From: Telopea speciosissima
Taxonomy: Eukaryota > Streptophyta > Magnoliopsida > Proteales > Proteaceae
Length of the DNA stretch: 64,000 bases
Assembly (NCBI RefSeq): GCF_018873765.1
Contig: NC_057917.1
Location: 59,702,464 to 59,766,463, forward strand
Direction: 5' to 3'
The notes below the pieces were generated by a model. That model was not told the DNA's origin, did no database searches, and worked only from the letters and a program-made list of their open reading frames with translations. Of the stretch, positions 1 through 12,688 are shown piece by piece (positions within the stretch are counted from its first letter, which is position 1; the number at the start of each line of letters is the position of its first letter). The position numbers and the translations under genes are program-made.

Positions 1-398
1 TCAGAATCCTGAGATGTGGGCTTGTAACTATTCCGTGCCTCCACAATGGTGAGAACCGCAGCATTCTTTATCTCCTGTATCCGATCCAGCAAAGCTTGTT
101 CTTTCACAGCAACAACTGCATCTCTTTCTGCAAGGAATGCATGAGTCTCCAATTCCTTCTTGAGAAATGCTTTCTCTTTCTTTTCTAATTCATCAAATCT
201 TTTCTTCAACGATTTCTCAAGGTTGTGGAAGTGTTCTTCAATATCCTTCCACTGAACCATGTCCTCCAAATCATCCTTTCGAGATACCAGCTCATTGAAC
301 ATCTTGACAAGCTGTTCTAGCATATAGTTTGCAGATTCAAAATCCATAACAACTCTTGCTGAATCAACAATTTCTATGCGAGTCTGGAACTGATTAAT
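1..398 (-). CDS. FRIGIDA-like protein, one internal exon (partial)
   Basis: Read on the minus strand, positions 398 to 1 are open in one frame for 132 codons and run off the left edge. The exon is preceded by a good acceptor (CTCACAG at about 399-405). The product is a charged coiled-coil region with a core reading WKDIEEHFHNLEKSLKKRF. This closely resembles the N-terminal part of FRIGIDA-like (FRL) proteins, which precedes the Frigida domain. FRL proteins are nuclear coiled-coil proteins related to FRIGIDA, some of which act in flowering-time control; the exact paralogue cannot be told from this piece. The Frigida domain proper would lie left of the window. The upstream exon or 5' UTR must lie right of 399 and was not found, so the LINE at 3.5-8.6 kb may sit in its first intron or its promoter. 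Confidence 0.72.
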   Translation of the reverse strand, partial: MNQFQTRIEIVDSARVVMDFESANYMLEQLVKMFNELVSRKDDLEDMVQWKDIEEHFHNLEKSLKKRFDELEKKEKAFLKKELETHAFLAERDAVVAVKEQALLDRIQEIKNAAVLTIVEARNSYKPTSQDS

Positions 399-3300
399 CT
401 GTGAGACACAATTAATTCAGTAAAGTACCTAAAGAAAAAATGGCCATATTACCACAAAAATATGCATTTAAATTAACCCCATGCCAAACAAAGTGAAATG
501 CAGAAGTTTATCATGAAAAAAGTTAATAATTAGTAAATGAAAGATCTTATGCTTGATATCGGCAGGTTGCCACAGCTGCGGAGGAAATAAAGCTGCCATA
601 TTTAAAACCATCCTAGGCAATGCTTCCATACAAAATGCTATTGTCAACCTGGCTCACAAAAATAAGGAAAGGCACAGACTAATCTGAAATGGGTGCAGAA
701 AGGCCAAGCCTAAACAATACCTATTAAAAGACAGCAACTTGAAGTACGCCAGCAGTAGACACTAGAATTTTCAACAAGAAAAAGAACCATAACAAGGAAA
801 AGCCAGCAAAACTGTCATCCATCCATCCATATCCGAGCCACATCCAAGACTAATGATGTGACAAGTTACGCTGTCATCATGAGAAACTCCAAGCATAAAG
901 GCGAAAGATGTAATTCATCCTTTCATCCTATTCAATATTATCATAAATCACAGCATTCAAGGTTACCTTTTCTAATAACGAAGTACTTCTAACAACAGCC
1001 ACTTTATCATGACAAAAGGGAAACAAAAAACAAAAAATCACATTCACACACAAAAGTACCAGTAAACTTTTTTTTTATGTAATCAGATGTTAGTATTTCG
1101 ACACAATATTGAAATCTGGACAAAAACAAAAACAAAAAAAAAATTGTCTGACAACAACATAGGCACTAGAAAAATATAAAAGGAAAATGAGAAATAACAA
1201 TAACGTGTAAAAAATATACACACATTAGTCAACAAACTTACAAATAATTATTGAAGGATAGTTTTATCGGGATATTATTACCAAAGAAAACAATTCTCAG
1301 ACCTCAAAATTTTGGAGAGAAAAATAAGGCCTTAAAATTTTACAAGGTTCAGTTTTCTTTCTTTAAACTTTTCCATAAAAGATTATGGAGTTAAACAATC
1401 ACTAAACACTTAAATACTTTAGCACACAAAATCTCCGTGTTATACGTTTTCAAGTCCAAAAGCAACATTTCCTTTCTTCTTTTTCTTTTTAATGGAATCA
1501 TGCACATATTTTTTGCTATAAAAAATATTTTTTAGGCAGGAGGGGCGATTTACCAATTAGTAGGCAGGATAACATTCAGGTAAAATATCTGAAGTGAAAC
1601 CCAAGCCCTGAAGTTGGACATTGATGATTACCCCTTGATAAAGTGGAATTAGATTGGTTGGATAGACACAAAAGACTTTGGAAACCAAAGCCCAAGAGGT
1701 CCAGCCTATTCTTTAAGGCCCGTAGGTGTGGTAATTAGATAGTCTTTTATTTAGTTGGGGGAATTCTGGTTAATTTCTTTAAATTCCAGGGGCATTATTG
1801 TAACTTTATATTTGTGGGTCCCAGTGACGGATAATGGGGTTTATCTAGAGTTAGTCTAACTAATTCTAGTCTAGTCAATGTTAGTTTTTAAGTCTATTAG
1901 GTTGCTTAGTGGTTACCTAATTCTGTTGGAAATTGTTTAAAGTGTTTGAAGTTTTCTCTAACACTACTTTTTAGTTTTTCATTTTCATACAAGGATGCAA
2001 CTCTCTCTCCCTCTTATTTTTTCTTCAAGTACTGTTCACAGTCCCAAAACAGACAGTGTCTCATCTCTTTCTTCTCTTCTCCTCTCTCTCTTTGTCCCTT
2101 TCATTCCATCCCCTGCGATACCTGTATTACCAAGATCCATTCTCTCTGCCGTACGCTTGAAAAAGATATGCATTGTTATCAGAACCCTCTTAACAGATCT
2201 GTTTCTGAATATATTATCTTGCTACTCTATTTCTGGTTTTATTTCTTCTCTCTTTCCCAGATCTGATATTAATCATTTCTATGTTCTGGTTTTAAGCCAG
2301 AATTGTATCTCCAAATTAATTTCTGGTTCTAATTCCATATACTTTTGGATATCAGGCTGCATAACCCCCTATACTACTAAAAAACAGATTCCTTAAGATA
2401 CTTAAGAATATCTCAGAGTTTCTAACACAACATAAATTACCTGAAAGATAGGGGAATAATTATATTCTAATAAAAAAAACCCTCTCTTACATGTAAAACC
2501 AACAGAACCATTTGTCCATCAATAAATTCTCTTCCTTCAGTATCATAAAAACCCACCTATGAACTATGAATGAGTTTATCAAGATGACACGATCTTCTCC
2601 CCCATTTACTTGTAGAAATGTATCCCAATGCAATAAGGGATTTCGACCCATACACAAAAACTACTGAATTCTAAAGAATAAAACTATAAGCAAAGTAATG
2701 GAATTCATTTGAATCTTAATTTTGTTAATATTAAAAAATGCTGGTTAAAATACTGAGGCATTTCATATGATGCATCCAACTCATAAACATCAAATCTCAT
2801 GAAAAGCATTTCTCAAAAACCTTGGCCAGGCTGTTTATGGTTTATACTTCTCATAAACACCAATACTGATGTTTTCTACTTTCAATGCCATGGATTACAG
2901 ATACAAAATATGGATTATGTATCTGAAAACCCAGTGCAGCCGTAGATCACTGAAAGGTATTCATAAACTATATTCATGAATTTACCAAAAACAAATTATA
3001 TATTCATGAAGAATAATATCTTGATATCTGTATTTCTTTTTGGCTTTTACTTTCATACATATGCTTTTAGCTTTTCTTGAAACTTTGACAATCCTTAAAA
3101 TTCTTTCAAAACGACACCTTTTGAGGACAACCCATTCTGACTCCTAAAACATAAACTACAAGAGTTACATATAACATGTATCAAAGCAATGAACTCCCAA
3201 GTTGTGGACGAGTCGATCTAATTGGTAATCAAGACTAGACATGGAAGGTCTAAAAGTTCTGCTAAGTGAAATATTTGTAAGATTCCACAAACACATAATG

Positions 3301-3472
3301 AGAGACCTGCAAAACCTTTTTATCTTTAACTAAATTGTCACGTTAGGAGAACGAAGAAAGAAACTGAGGGACTCGCATCAAGAACACTATCAAATTGTCT
3401 TTAAACTACAGAAAATGGCGGACACGCCATGGATTTCATTCCTCTTTCGCTCCCTTACGATTGTGCATTGTC
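399..3472. other. AT-rich noncoding stretch (intron or upstream region of the FRIGIDA-like gene)
   Basis: No coding exon could be supported here. The stretch is AT-rich with short A and T runs. Part of it (roughly 1540-2400) looks like decayed retrotransposon LTR sequence: pyrimidine-rich blocks, CTCTCTC runs, and short overlapping ORFs of low complexity at 1946-2396. No matching second LTR, primer-binding site or target duplication was found, so this is not called as an element. Confidence 0.5.
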
Positions 3473-3497
3473 TTTTTTTTTTTGATAAAGAGATTTA

Positions 3498-6400
3498 TTA
3501 ACGCTGGAACAAAGTTCCAGAGGAATCAGAAAACATCTTAAGAAGGATACAGTTCGGGGGAGGGGGATGTAACCAGACAGAAGAAGATTGAGTTAAGGCC
3601 CCAATAGATGCTAAGTGATCTGCCACTGAATTGCCTCTTGGAGCGTGTGGACAAAGACAATTTGAGAGAAATTCGAAGCTAGAATTCTGCAGTCCGATAG
3701 GATAGCTGATACCCTCCATGGAGCGTCCTGAGTAGGATCTTGAAGAATATTAGTCACTAGTAAATTATCACTTTCCAGAATGAGATGAGTGATGCCCATT
3801 AGGAGAGACATTCGAAGAGCCTGCCGGACTGCAAGGGCTTCAGCGACGAGTGCATAATTCCAACCAACTCCAATAGCAAACGCACAGAGAAATGAAGCAT
3901 TTGAGGCTCGACACACACCACCTATACCTGCGCGACCTGGATTACCCAGGCTAGCTCCATCAACATTGAACTTCACGAAGGGGACATCAGGTGGTATCCA
4001 TCTCACTAGTCTGATAGCTGAACGGTGTGGAGGTCCGATATGGTGAACAAAATCTCGAGCCGTCGCGATAGCCATGAGAATTATAGTAGCCGGATTGAAC
4101 GGAGTATGTCTGAAAATTAAATCCCAATACGCTGTCCAAATATTCCAGAAAATGCTACAGAATAGTGAAACTTTGAGACGATCATCTCGACTAAAGTGCA
4201 TTGAGGTGTTCAGAGCCGACAGAATTCCAGATCGAATATCCTGATCGATGAAGAAGGTTGATAAACCCACCTGGCGCCAGATCAGTTCCACCTGATCACA
4301 CAAAAAGAAAAGATGGGAGGGGGATTGCGAATGATGTTGACAGAGATAACAGTATGGATTGTGGTTGAATCCCCTCAAATTTAGCAGATCCGGAAGTGGA
4401 AGTTTGTTGTGAAGGGTTTTCCAGAGGAGAAATTGGATCTTTGGAGCAGTAGGGAGGTGCCAGATCCTTAAACACATTTTGTCAGCGTGAGACGAAGCTG
4501 GACTGATGGCGAGATTATATGCAGAAGCAACAGAGAATTTCCTTGAGGAGGTACCTGTCCACACGATGCAATCCTCAGTGGGGAATATGGGAAGCGGAAT
4601 GGAAAGAATTTGTGATGCTACATCAGGTGGCCACCAGTGAAAGACTCTATCCAACTGCCAAGCTTGAGTATGAGGATCAATAAACCAATCCACAGTAGAG
4701 GGTGCCTGCAGGGGGAGAGGAAATGGTGCAGAAGATGGAGGAAAATCGGGAATCCAGTTGTCAAGCCAGGGATTGATACTACGACCATTGCCCACCCAAA
4801 AGAAGATCCCTGAGCAAAGCAGATCACGAGAAGAACACACAGACTTCCATCCCCACGAGGCTGTGATTGGACACTTGGCACGAAGAAATGAAGTGGAGGG
4901 GAAATATGTTTCCTTCATAAGTCTCGCCCACAGGGAAGTTGGATGTGACAGAAGTTCCCACCCCTTTTTTGCCAGAAGCGCAGCATTCATAGGGGCAGAG
5001 AGTTTAATACTTAAACCTCCCCGTCGTCGCGGTTGACAAATGGTGCTCCAGGAGATCGTGGGAACAGCTGAGGTAGTTCCATTCAACCAATAGAATTGGC
5101 AACTCACTGTATCCAAAGATTTATGTACCATTGCTGGGAGCTTAAAACAAGACATCATATACAGGGGCATAGTAGACAGAGATGACTGGATTAAGATAGA
5201 CTTGCCCGCAGGACTAAGAAATTGAGTCTTCCAATGTTGGAGCTTGTTAGACACTCTACTGAGAAGATTAGCGCAATGATGCTTCGATAGCTTCCCACTA
5301 ATGAAGGGTATTCCAAGATACTTATCAAGAGCTGCTGTAGGAACTATTTGAAAAAACTCTCGGAGTTGCCTCTTTAAAGTTGAGCAGACATTAGGACTGA
5401 ACTGAGCTGTAGATTTTTTTAGATTAAGCATTTGACCTGAGACTTGGCAATAAAACTCAAGGATACCATTAATAGCCCTTGCTTCAGACATAGAGGCTTC
5501 CCCAAAGAAGATAAGATCATCCGCGAATGCCATATGTGAAATCTTTTCCCCCCCCTCTTGTGAGTTGTAGCCCCTTAATCCGACCTTGCTGGGTTGCAAT
5601 GATCAAGTGAGTCGAAAGAACTTCTGCACACAATACGAACAAGTAGGAAGATAACGGATCACCCTGTCGTAGACCTCTGCTAGGTTTGAAAAAAGGGAGA
5701 GGAGATCCATTCAGCAAGATACCTAACTGTGTATTTTCCACACAAAACATAACTCTCTCAATCCAGGTTTGATCAAAACCATAGTTGACCAGGGTACGCT
5801 TTAAAAAATTCCATTCAACTCTATCATAGGCTTTACTCATGTCCACTTTCAACGAGAAGGAGCCTTTATTACCTCTCCTGGTTTTCTTGATCTTGTGGAG
5901 TAACTCATGACAAACAAGGACATTATCTTGTATGTGTCGCCCCTTGATAAATCCGTTTTGACTAAAAGAAATGATCTTGTGGAGGATAGGTCGCAGCCGC
6001 CTAACAAGAATGAGAGAGATCACTTTGTAAATGAAATTGCATAAACTGATGGGCCTGAATTCCGTCACAGAAGAGGGGTGATCCACTTTAGGAATGAGTG
6101 CCAAGTAAGTGTGATTGATCGGCAGATTGAAAGTCCCAGTTGAGAAGAACTGGAGTATAGAATTGGAAACTTCCCTTCCCATAATAGCCCATGAATTCTG
6201 AAAAAACATACCAGAGAACCCATCCGGACCAGGAGCTTTTTGAGATGGCATATGGCGAACAGTATTGAAAATTTCTTCTTCTGTAACTGGGGCCAATAAG
6301 CGTTGATTGTCTTCTGGAGTAATTCTACCTCGAATGGGTGCAAAGTAATTTTCATGAATGACTGGATTGGAGGAAGTGAAAAGATCTCGAAAATGGTCGC

Positions 6401-6527
6401 AGAAAACCATACCAATTTGATGAGGATCAGTAACAGTCACCCCCCCTAGAATTAATGAAACGCACATTATTTCTTGCTCGTCTCTTAACAGTGGTGAGAT
6501 GGAAGAATTTGGTATTGCGATCTCCAT
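3498..6527 (-). pseudogene. LINE reverse transcriptase, zf-RVT and RNase H
   Basis: The first ORF (6527-5517) holds the RT fingers and palm: KAPGPDGFSG, LIPKV, FRPISLCNFIYKV, the catalytic VDMSKAYDRVEW and GLRQGDPLSSYLF. A frameshift at a G run near 5550 moves reading to the second ORF (5599-3611), which starts at the second catalytic motif FADDLIFF. A zf-RVT-type region (WKTLHNKLPLPDLLNLRG, with Cys-x2-Cys) follows. A type I RNase H domain (FNVDGASLGNPGRAG, EALAVRQAL, ESDN) comes next and is cut by a last frameshift near 3640, with the final HAPRGNSVADHLAS piece in another frame. RT plus RNase H in one ORF is typical of plant L1 lineages. Confidence 0.88.
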
Positions 6528-6621
6528 ACTTAATCCAATTACTTCTAGATTTCTGCTGCCAGAACAGCTCCTCTTGATGTGCCAATCTTCTAAGAACTGC
6601 TATTTGATATTTCTCTTCCAT

Positions 6622-7599
6622 GAACCAGTGGTCAGATCTCTAGGCAACATTGACTGTATACAAATTTCGTAGTGCCTCTTTAGCTCTTTCCATATTCTGA
6701 AAAATATTCCCCACATGATGTTTATTCCAATACTTAAGACTTTGTGCAAGATGACCTCATTTTTGGCAAACTTGGAAAGAGGGAGATCCTCGAACAGTGC
6801 TCGAAGTCCAGGCATCGCTTACAACATCCTGGAACCCCGGTTCGGCGAGCCAAAAAGCCTCAAAACGAAACGGCCTAGCCATGTAAAGAGAGGAGGGATC
6901 GGTATTCAAGATAATGGCTTTCTGATCCGAGGTCGCCACCAAATCAGAAGTGACTTTCGCATTAGGATGAAGATGTATCCAATCAGCATTAGCTAAGAAT
7001 ATGTCCAATTTGGCTTCTAGCGTCTATCACCAAGTTGTCTATTATTCCAGGTAAAACTGGCATCTGAAAGCCTAAGATCTTCCAAACAAGCACTGTTAAT
7101 GAAATCTTTAAACGGTTGAAGTTGACTGGGAATGATGGGACGACCTCCGAACTTATCCTCAGGAGTAAGATAGTTGTTCCAATCACCTAGAAGAACTCAA
7201 GGTGTGTCCATACTTGGAACTAAAGAAAATAAAGCAGAAAATTGAGAACGTCTAACATTATCCAGACAGCTCAAATAAACAAAGGAGACATTCCAATATT
7301 GATTAATTTCCATGACGTACATCTGAACATGAAGACACCAGTCACTTTTCCACAAAAAATTACAAGTGACACCATTAGACCAGGCCAGTAACAAGCCTCC
7401 TGCACCTCCTTTAGCAGGAACGCCCTCGTAATTAGAGAAGCCGAGAGAACGACAAAAGCTTCTAACATTGACATCAGAGAACTGCTTTGTTTCAGAAAAA
7501 AAAAAAAACAGAAGGTCTATGTCTATGCACAAGTTGGCAGATGTCCCGCCTTGTCGCAGGATGACCAATCCCACGACAATTTAACGCGAGAAACTTCAT
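6622..7599 (-). pseudogene. LINE endonuclease domain (APE-type), broken
   Basis: The domain begins at ATG 7599 with the hallmark MKFLALNCRGIG start of plant LINE ORF2 endonucleases, which nick the target DNA to prime reverse transcription. It continues through a SETKQ motif (containing the metal-binding Glu), a GGAGGLLLAWS motif, a GDWN segment after a stop near 7197, and a SFTWNNRQ-like segment near 7030. At least three stops or frameshifts interrupt it, including a long T run near 7493-7504 on the minus strand. It is followed directly by the linker and reverse transcriptase of the same element. Confidence 0.75.
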
Positions 7600-7639
7600 T
7601 GTCCACTGGGTGGTTGTTTACAGACAACCACCGAAGCCT

Positions 7640-8561
7640 CAGTGTCTTTGATCGGATTAGTAGTCTGATCATGATTACCCTTCTTGGAGGATTCCAGATA
7701 ACTAGGAATACATAACTGTACAAAAGAAGGTAAATGCTCGTAGAGAATATCGACTTTAGCAGAACCAGCAGCCCCTCAATGAACAAGCACATTGGGAATA
7801 AGAGCCCCAGAGAGATGCACTATCAGTCTTGCCGCAGGAGTGTAACTAGAACTAAGTGCCCCAGAGGGACACTCAAGCTCGAGACAAGGACCAACTTTGG
7901 CAAAAATAGAATAGAGAACTTCCTTCCCAAAATACTTCCAGTGATGTTCTGCAAGTTGAACCCAGAAAATGGCAAAAGGAAAAACAAAAGATTCAGCTGA
8001 GACATCAGGATTCCACTGCTGCATGACCACGAGATGCTCTAAATAAATCCAAGGCTGTGTAAAAAGTTTAACATGCACATCACGCAAGGACTTGAGCGTG
8101 ACAATAGACCGATCAACAGCTTGCTCCACTAGGTGAATCTCCTCCACTTTAATGGATCGTGGGTGGCCTGCGCTATTAAACATAGCCCGAAGCTCCAAAG
8201 CCGACACATGAATAGTATCTTGCACCCAGCCGATGATAGAGTACTGGAAGTTATAACGTGCCTCAATTAAAGCATGTTCCGATACTTCAACAGAAGGGAT
8301 TTACCTGTGGGGTAGCTCTAACTTGGCTGTGAAATCTGCAGCTAATTCCTCAATAAGCTGAATACCAGAGCTCTCGCCAAAGGAGAAGGAAGAGTGAGGG
8401 GAAGTAGAACCAGCCATGAGAGAAATGATTGCTCGACACAGCAAAACCACACGATCACTCACAAAAAGGAATGTGTCAAGGGAAGGTGCAGGCAGAACAA
8501 CCTTCTCGCATAAGCCCAGTATGAATAGATCCGAGACCCTAACAATGCCCCTGACCCCCAC
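7640..8561 (-). pseudogene. LINE ORF1 remnant (DUF4283-like gag)
   Basis: Two broken ORFs (8561-8301 and 8225-7776) read as one protein interrupted by a stop and small frameshifts. The N-terminal part has the SSFSFGESSG-type low-complexity leader typical of plant LINE ORF1. The second part contains a FWVQLAEHHWKYFG-like segment matching the conserved middle of DUF4283/ORF1 proteins, which bind the element's RNA. No CCHC knuckle is visible after it; the sequence passes quickly into the endonuclease start at 7599. Either the knuckle was lost or the element is internally deleted. Family placement is inferred from pattern and from the position upstream of the endonuclease. Confidence 0.65.
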
Positions 8562-10149
8562 TAATAATGTGTTTGAAGAAGCAAAGAGCTCATAATGACA
8601 AAAACAAGTTGCAACAGGTTAAATAGTGACATGCAGAAGCAAAAGAGGAATATAGCACCAATAACACAGCATTTGAGTCCCCAGGCCACGGAGAAAGATT
8701 TGAAAAAATAGGCATAGCGTTAACCAATCCAGTATTCAGACGTAACAAAGAAGGGAAAAGGAACCACTTACTCGATAATGAATCGGTGCTGCAAGATAGG
8801 ATAGATAAATAGAAGATAAAAACCAATCTGCATCAGACCATCGAGCACAAGAAATCCAACGAGCCAAGGAAGCATTGAATGCATAACAGACTTTAGCTGA
8901 AAAACCATCCAAACAAAGCACGCCTTATATCACCTTGCATGCAGCCATTGATCGAATTAAAAGAACGAAGAAGCTCCGCCAATAAAACGCACTGAGCAAA
9001 CAAGAAGGAAGAACCCTGAGATTACTTGTGACGAGAAATAACCAAACCCTGGAAGCCAAATAGGGCTCGAAGGGGATAGATTCCAAAGCAAAGAGATCTA
9101 AAACGGAAAGTGATCAACAAAATAGCCTAAGCCGAATGAAAAGATTACGAAGGAATCCCTGAAGACTGAAACCAAAAGAGAACCATATTGCTCCTAGGAC
9201 AACGCAATTAGCACAACGAAAAAAGAAAACTTCAGCAGACAAAGGATCTAAAGATCAAAAGAAAGAAAGCGAAATCAGAGGTGCCTAGAGATCGAAGTGA
9301 TCAGGCAAAGAGAGTCTCAGAGATAGCATCGAGAACTCCGCAAGGAAACCTTGGTTCTTCCGCTCTCCTTTTGCCAAGACTATTTTGTCTCCCTACCCAA
9401 TTGCTCCTTGTGTCGTTGTATACTGATAACTCCAGTGGAAGATTTCAGTCTTGCGAAAGAAGATTGTTCTCGTCTAGGACTAACAGAAGGAAAACCTGAT
9501 GAACAACAAAGAGGGAGCTTTGTATGGGGTTTTCATCGAACGGAAGAAATGAAAAGGAGAGAAATGGAATTGTACGGAAGAAGCACAAAACTTGTTCTTA
9601 TCTTACTGAAGAAAAGCTTAATCTGCAAATTGCAGAAGTGCAGAGCTTCTGGCCAATGGCTACTCCGACTCTGGCGCGTTTCCGCAGCGAGTTCAAGCGC
9701 CGGTTTATGACTGATAGCGACCCCGGTTCGTCCATGCTAGACCACCCATCCTCTTTTTATTTCTTAAGACGGTTCTTTTTTTTTTTTCTTTTTTTTTACC
9801 CAAAAAAAAAAAACACGGTTCATTTAATTTTGACCATGTGGCATCAAGATTCTATATCAATGGTATCAGTGAGGGTATGGTGAATTCCACGTCAGGCTCA
9901 CTCTCTCTTCTTTTTTTTTTCGGTTTTAGTCAGGATCACTCTCGCGCAGGATTTTACCGACTGGGGCTTAAGTTTGTTAGACTTTTTTTATGGTTCGAAA
10001 ATATAAAGTAGTCAATTTTTGTTTTTAAGGTAATCTGACATTCACAGCTAAGATAAAGTTGGTGGTCAAACGTAACTCATGTGCTACAGCTTTTCTTACA
10101 AAAATGGAAAAAATGTCATTATTATTCATGAGATTTTTCAGTATCTACA
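8562..10149. other. Stretch between two LINEs without a supported gene
   Basis: The region to about 9250 may be the 5' UTR of the minus-strand LINE. From 9281 to 9900 there are overlapping plus-strand ORFs of 72-119 codons (for example a short Arg-rich stretch around 9655-9720), but no family was recognised and codon usage gives no clear signal. Poly-T and poly-A runs at 9776-9812 and T runs at 9909-9920 are of low complexity. Nothing else stands out. Confidence 0.4.
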
Positions 10150-10270
10150 TCATTAGAAAGTAAAAATGGGTTTTATTGCTATTGAATAGGTAATGATCGT
10201 TTGGACTGGAGGTTTATTATTGTGGTTTTTCGTTTCTTGGGATTTGGAGATAAATGGTGTAACCTAATCT

Positions 10271-10427
10271 GGATCTTTATCGCCCCAGTACTACTAGGAG
10301 TGCTGTGCATATCGTGCAGCACAGTATTGCCCATGTGTGCACGGTGGGGCCCACTATGCACACATGGGCGGTGCTACGCCGCATGATGTGCACAGCACCC
10401 CGAGTAGTACTGGGGGCGATAATTTTC
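10271..10427. mobile_element. Hairpin MITE, copy 1 (MULE-like duplication)
   Basis: This 157-bp element is a near-complete palindrome. Its ends are GGATCTTTATCGCCCCAGTA and the inverted form of GAAAATTATCGCCCCCAGTA. The centre is a GC-rich CATGTGTGCA...TGCACACATG stem around GGGGCCCA. An identical 11-bp target duplication, TAACCTAATCT, lies at 10260-10270 and 10428-10438, inside the second LINE. A second copy of the family is at 17525-17684. An 8-11-bp duplication suggests Mutator-type mobilisation, but no transposase family can be assigned from the ends alone. Confidence 0.82.
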
Positions 10428-10588
10428 TAACCTAATCTCTAATATAATTTCTTGTCCTTCTTTCTCGATTAAGTTGAAGGTTAGTTCTTTTGAGTGGTTC
10501 CAGGTTACTAGAGGAATTCGACAGAGATGCCCCTAAGTCCATTTTTATTTATTTCTGAAATGGAAATTCTCTCAAGATTACTTTTGAC

Positions 10589-11579
10589 CAAGGTTTTAAA
10601 ACTTGGGTTTCGACTAGGTTTCGATCAGCAAGAAAATAAATTCGTATCGGTTTCGACCATATCTTAGTCGAAACTTGGGACTTTCTCCAGGCTAACTCGA
10701 ACTTTGGTTTTGAGGCCCAAAAGTTATTTTTTTGCCTTGATTCTTATTGTGTTGCCTATTTTTTACATTTTAAACAATCCATACATTAGTTTCACATAGA
10801 GAACACTACAAATATTACTTGTGGTCTTGATCCAAGTTTGACACTGTATTTTGTTCTTGGACATCGTATTGAATAAAGTTTAATCGAAATATAACTCCTT
10901 CAATATAAATGAAATTTAAGCAACCTTTGATTTATTAGAAAACTTTTGTTTTGATAGCTTTTCAACAAGTCCAAGATTTCTTAAATCTGATTTATATTGA
11001 AGGAATTATGTACCAGTCAAACTTAATTTGGTGTGCGCGAATGTTATCAAAATCGCTCTAAATAAAAATTATTTTTTGGACATCAAAACAAATGAATGTT
11101 TTAGCGCACTTTTAGTTTTTAGCAATTTTTAACATATTAAGATTTATGAAATTTTTAGATTTGAGAAAAACCCTAGCATTAAATAGTTAAAATTACACCT
11201 ACCGTCGAAAATTCAATTTTTGTTCTTGAACTGGGGGGTTGACTTTTTTTTCCCTTTTGGGATTTGATTTTTTAACTATTTTTATTAGATTCAAATAGGG
11301 GGTATTTGCTTATTTATGAATAATATCTTAAGTAAATGAAATTCATCTACTTAAATGATATTAGACATAACTAAGTGTCTGTCCTGATTTCTGGTAGTTT
11401 CTGGCATGAATACCTATCGGTCCTAGTTTCGAGCCAAGTTTTCCTTAGTTTCGATGGGCATATGTGTCGAAACCCAGTCGAATCCAGGGATTTTATAAAA
11501 TCCCCCTTGAACTCGTCTCCAAAATCTGCAAAATCGAGTTAACTCGATGGTTTGGTTTCGGTCAAGTTTTTCTTCCATG
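10589..11579. mobile_element. hAT-like nonautonomous element, ~1 kb family, copy A
   Basis: An about 990-bp noncoding, AT-rich element sits inside the second LINE. Left end CAAGGTTTTAAAACTTG and right end (inverted) CATGGAAGAAAAACTTG are imperfect terminal inverted repeats, with GTTTCGA-rich subterminal motifs on both sides. The flanks CTTTTGAC (10581-10588) and TTTTTGAC (11581-11588) fit an 8-bp duplication with one change. The interior (about 10857-11345) is homologous, in inverted orientation, to the interior of the element at 19673-20690. LINE reading resumes right after the element. Confidence 0.68.
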
Positions 11580-12467
11580 CTTTTTGACATATCGTGGCCT
11601 GGGATTTTTTAAGGGAATCAAGGTAGCTCAACTCGCTCCTACTATTACCCACTTACTTTTTACTGATGATACATTTTTGTTGTCGTGCTACTGAGGATGA
11701 TATTCTTACCATCAAAATTGTGCTTGATCTTTTTTTGTAACTTGTGAGATCAAGAAATTAATTTTCATAAGAGTGGCCTTTTTCTTAGTAAAAATATGCC
11801 ACCCTCTGATCGAAGAATTTGCTCATTGATTGGTATAGCAGAATCCAAAGACCGTACTCCTCTTATCTTGTAGCAACCTTGACCCATTCGAGATCTCATA
11901 CAAAGGACTGGGGGTGTGTTTTAAATAGAATGAGAAATAGATATCTCTATGGAAATCTAATTTGCTCACTTATGCAAGAAGGAAAATTTTGGTTCAATAT
12001 GTGTTGGCCTCCGTCCCGGCATACCTTATGTCTTGTTTCAAATTCTCAATTAAGATTTGTAAATCTTTAGATTCTATCTGTCTTAATTTCTAGAATAGAT
12101 CCTCTGGGTTGAAGAAAAAAGTTTTGCTCATGCCTTAGGATAATATTTGTTCCCCGATCGAAAAAAGTGGGTTGGGATTTAGGAAGGTTGAGATTCATAA
12201 TAATTCCCTTTCCCTTAAGCTTGGATGGAGATTAATCACCAATGATAAGACTCTTTGGGCTCAAGTCCTCAAAGCCAGGTATTTCCCGAATATTTGATCC
12301 TAAGGTTGTCTCGAAGAAAGGTTCCTGACCATGGAATAGCATTACTCAAATCCTTCCCACTTTGAAGAGAATGATTTTTAAAACTATTGGTAATGGAAAC
12401 TCTTCTTTCTTCTATATTGATCCTTGGATTCCTAACATACCTAATTGTAGTATTTCTCAGATTAATG

Positions 12468-12688
12468 TAGGGATGTAAACGGATCGGATTCGGCTCGGAT
12501 AGTGCTAAACGGATACGGATATAGATACGGATCGGATATTTTATCCGTTTACATGTAAAGATAGCTTTTTGGATAGCTATACCATATCCATATCCATATC
12601 TATTTAGATTTCAGACAGATTCGGATAGTGTTGAACGGATACGGACACGAATACGAAAATGGATTTCGGCTATTCAGTTACATCCCTA
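12468..12688. mobile_element. hAT-type MITE with TAGGGATG ends
   Basis: A 221-bp element has perfect short ends TAGGGATGTAA and (inverted) TAGGGATGTAA, and an interior of repeated CGGATA/GATACGGAT motifs, a well-known hAT MITE pattern in plants. Flanking 8-mers GATTAATG (12460-12467) and GATTTATG (12689-12696) differ at one base. The surrounding LINE reading continues across the element once one target copy is removed. Confidence 0.85.

Larger units (their letters stand above)
3473..8561 (-). mobile_element. LINE (L1-type non-LTR retrotransposon) with RNase H, decayed
   Basis: A near full-length non-LTR retrotransposon lies on the minus strand. In transcript order it has ORF1 remnants with a DUF4283-like region (8561-7640), an AP-type endonuclease (7599-6622), a reverse transcriptase (about 6527-4800), a zf-RVT region and a C-terminal RNase H (about 3990-3500). 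The 3' end is a run of 11 A on the minus strand (plus positions 3473-3483), taken as the poly(A) tail. Many stops and frameshifts break all parts. The 5' end is not resolved: sequence to about 9250 could be its 5' UTR. No target duplication of the flank left of 3473 was found at 8.6-10 kb, so the given right boundary is only the last recognisable ORF1 codon. Confidence 0.85.

Noticed and set aside
1540..2400. Possible solo LTR near the left edge
   Set aside because: Composition and short ORFs look LTR-like, but no TG...CA borders with a target duplication and no partner LTR or primer-binding site could be found.
3611..5036. Plus-strand and alternate-frame ORFs over the LINE pol region
   Set aside because: They are shadows of the reverse transcriptase and RNase H reading on the minus strand.
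9281..9883. Overlapping plus-strand ORFs of 72-119 codons (one Arg-rich)
   Set aside because: No recognisable domain, no splice context, and the stretch may be LINE 5' UTR; not enough to call a gene.
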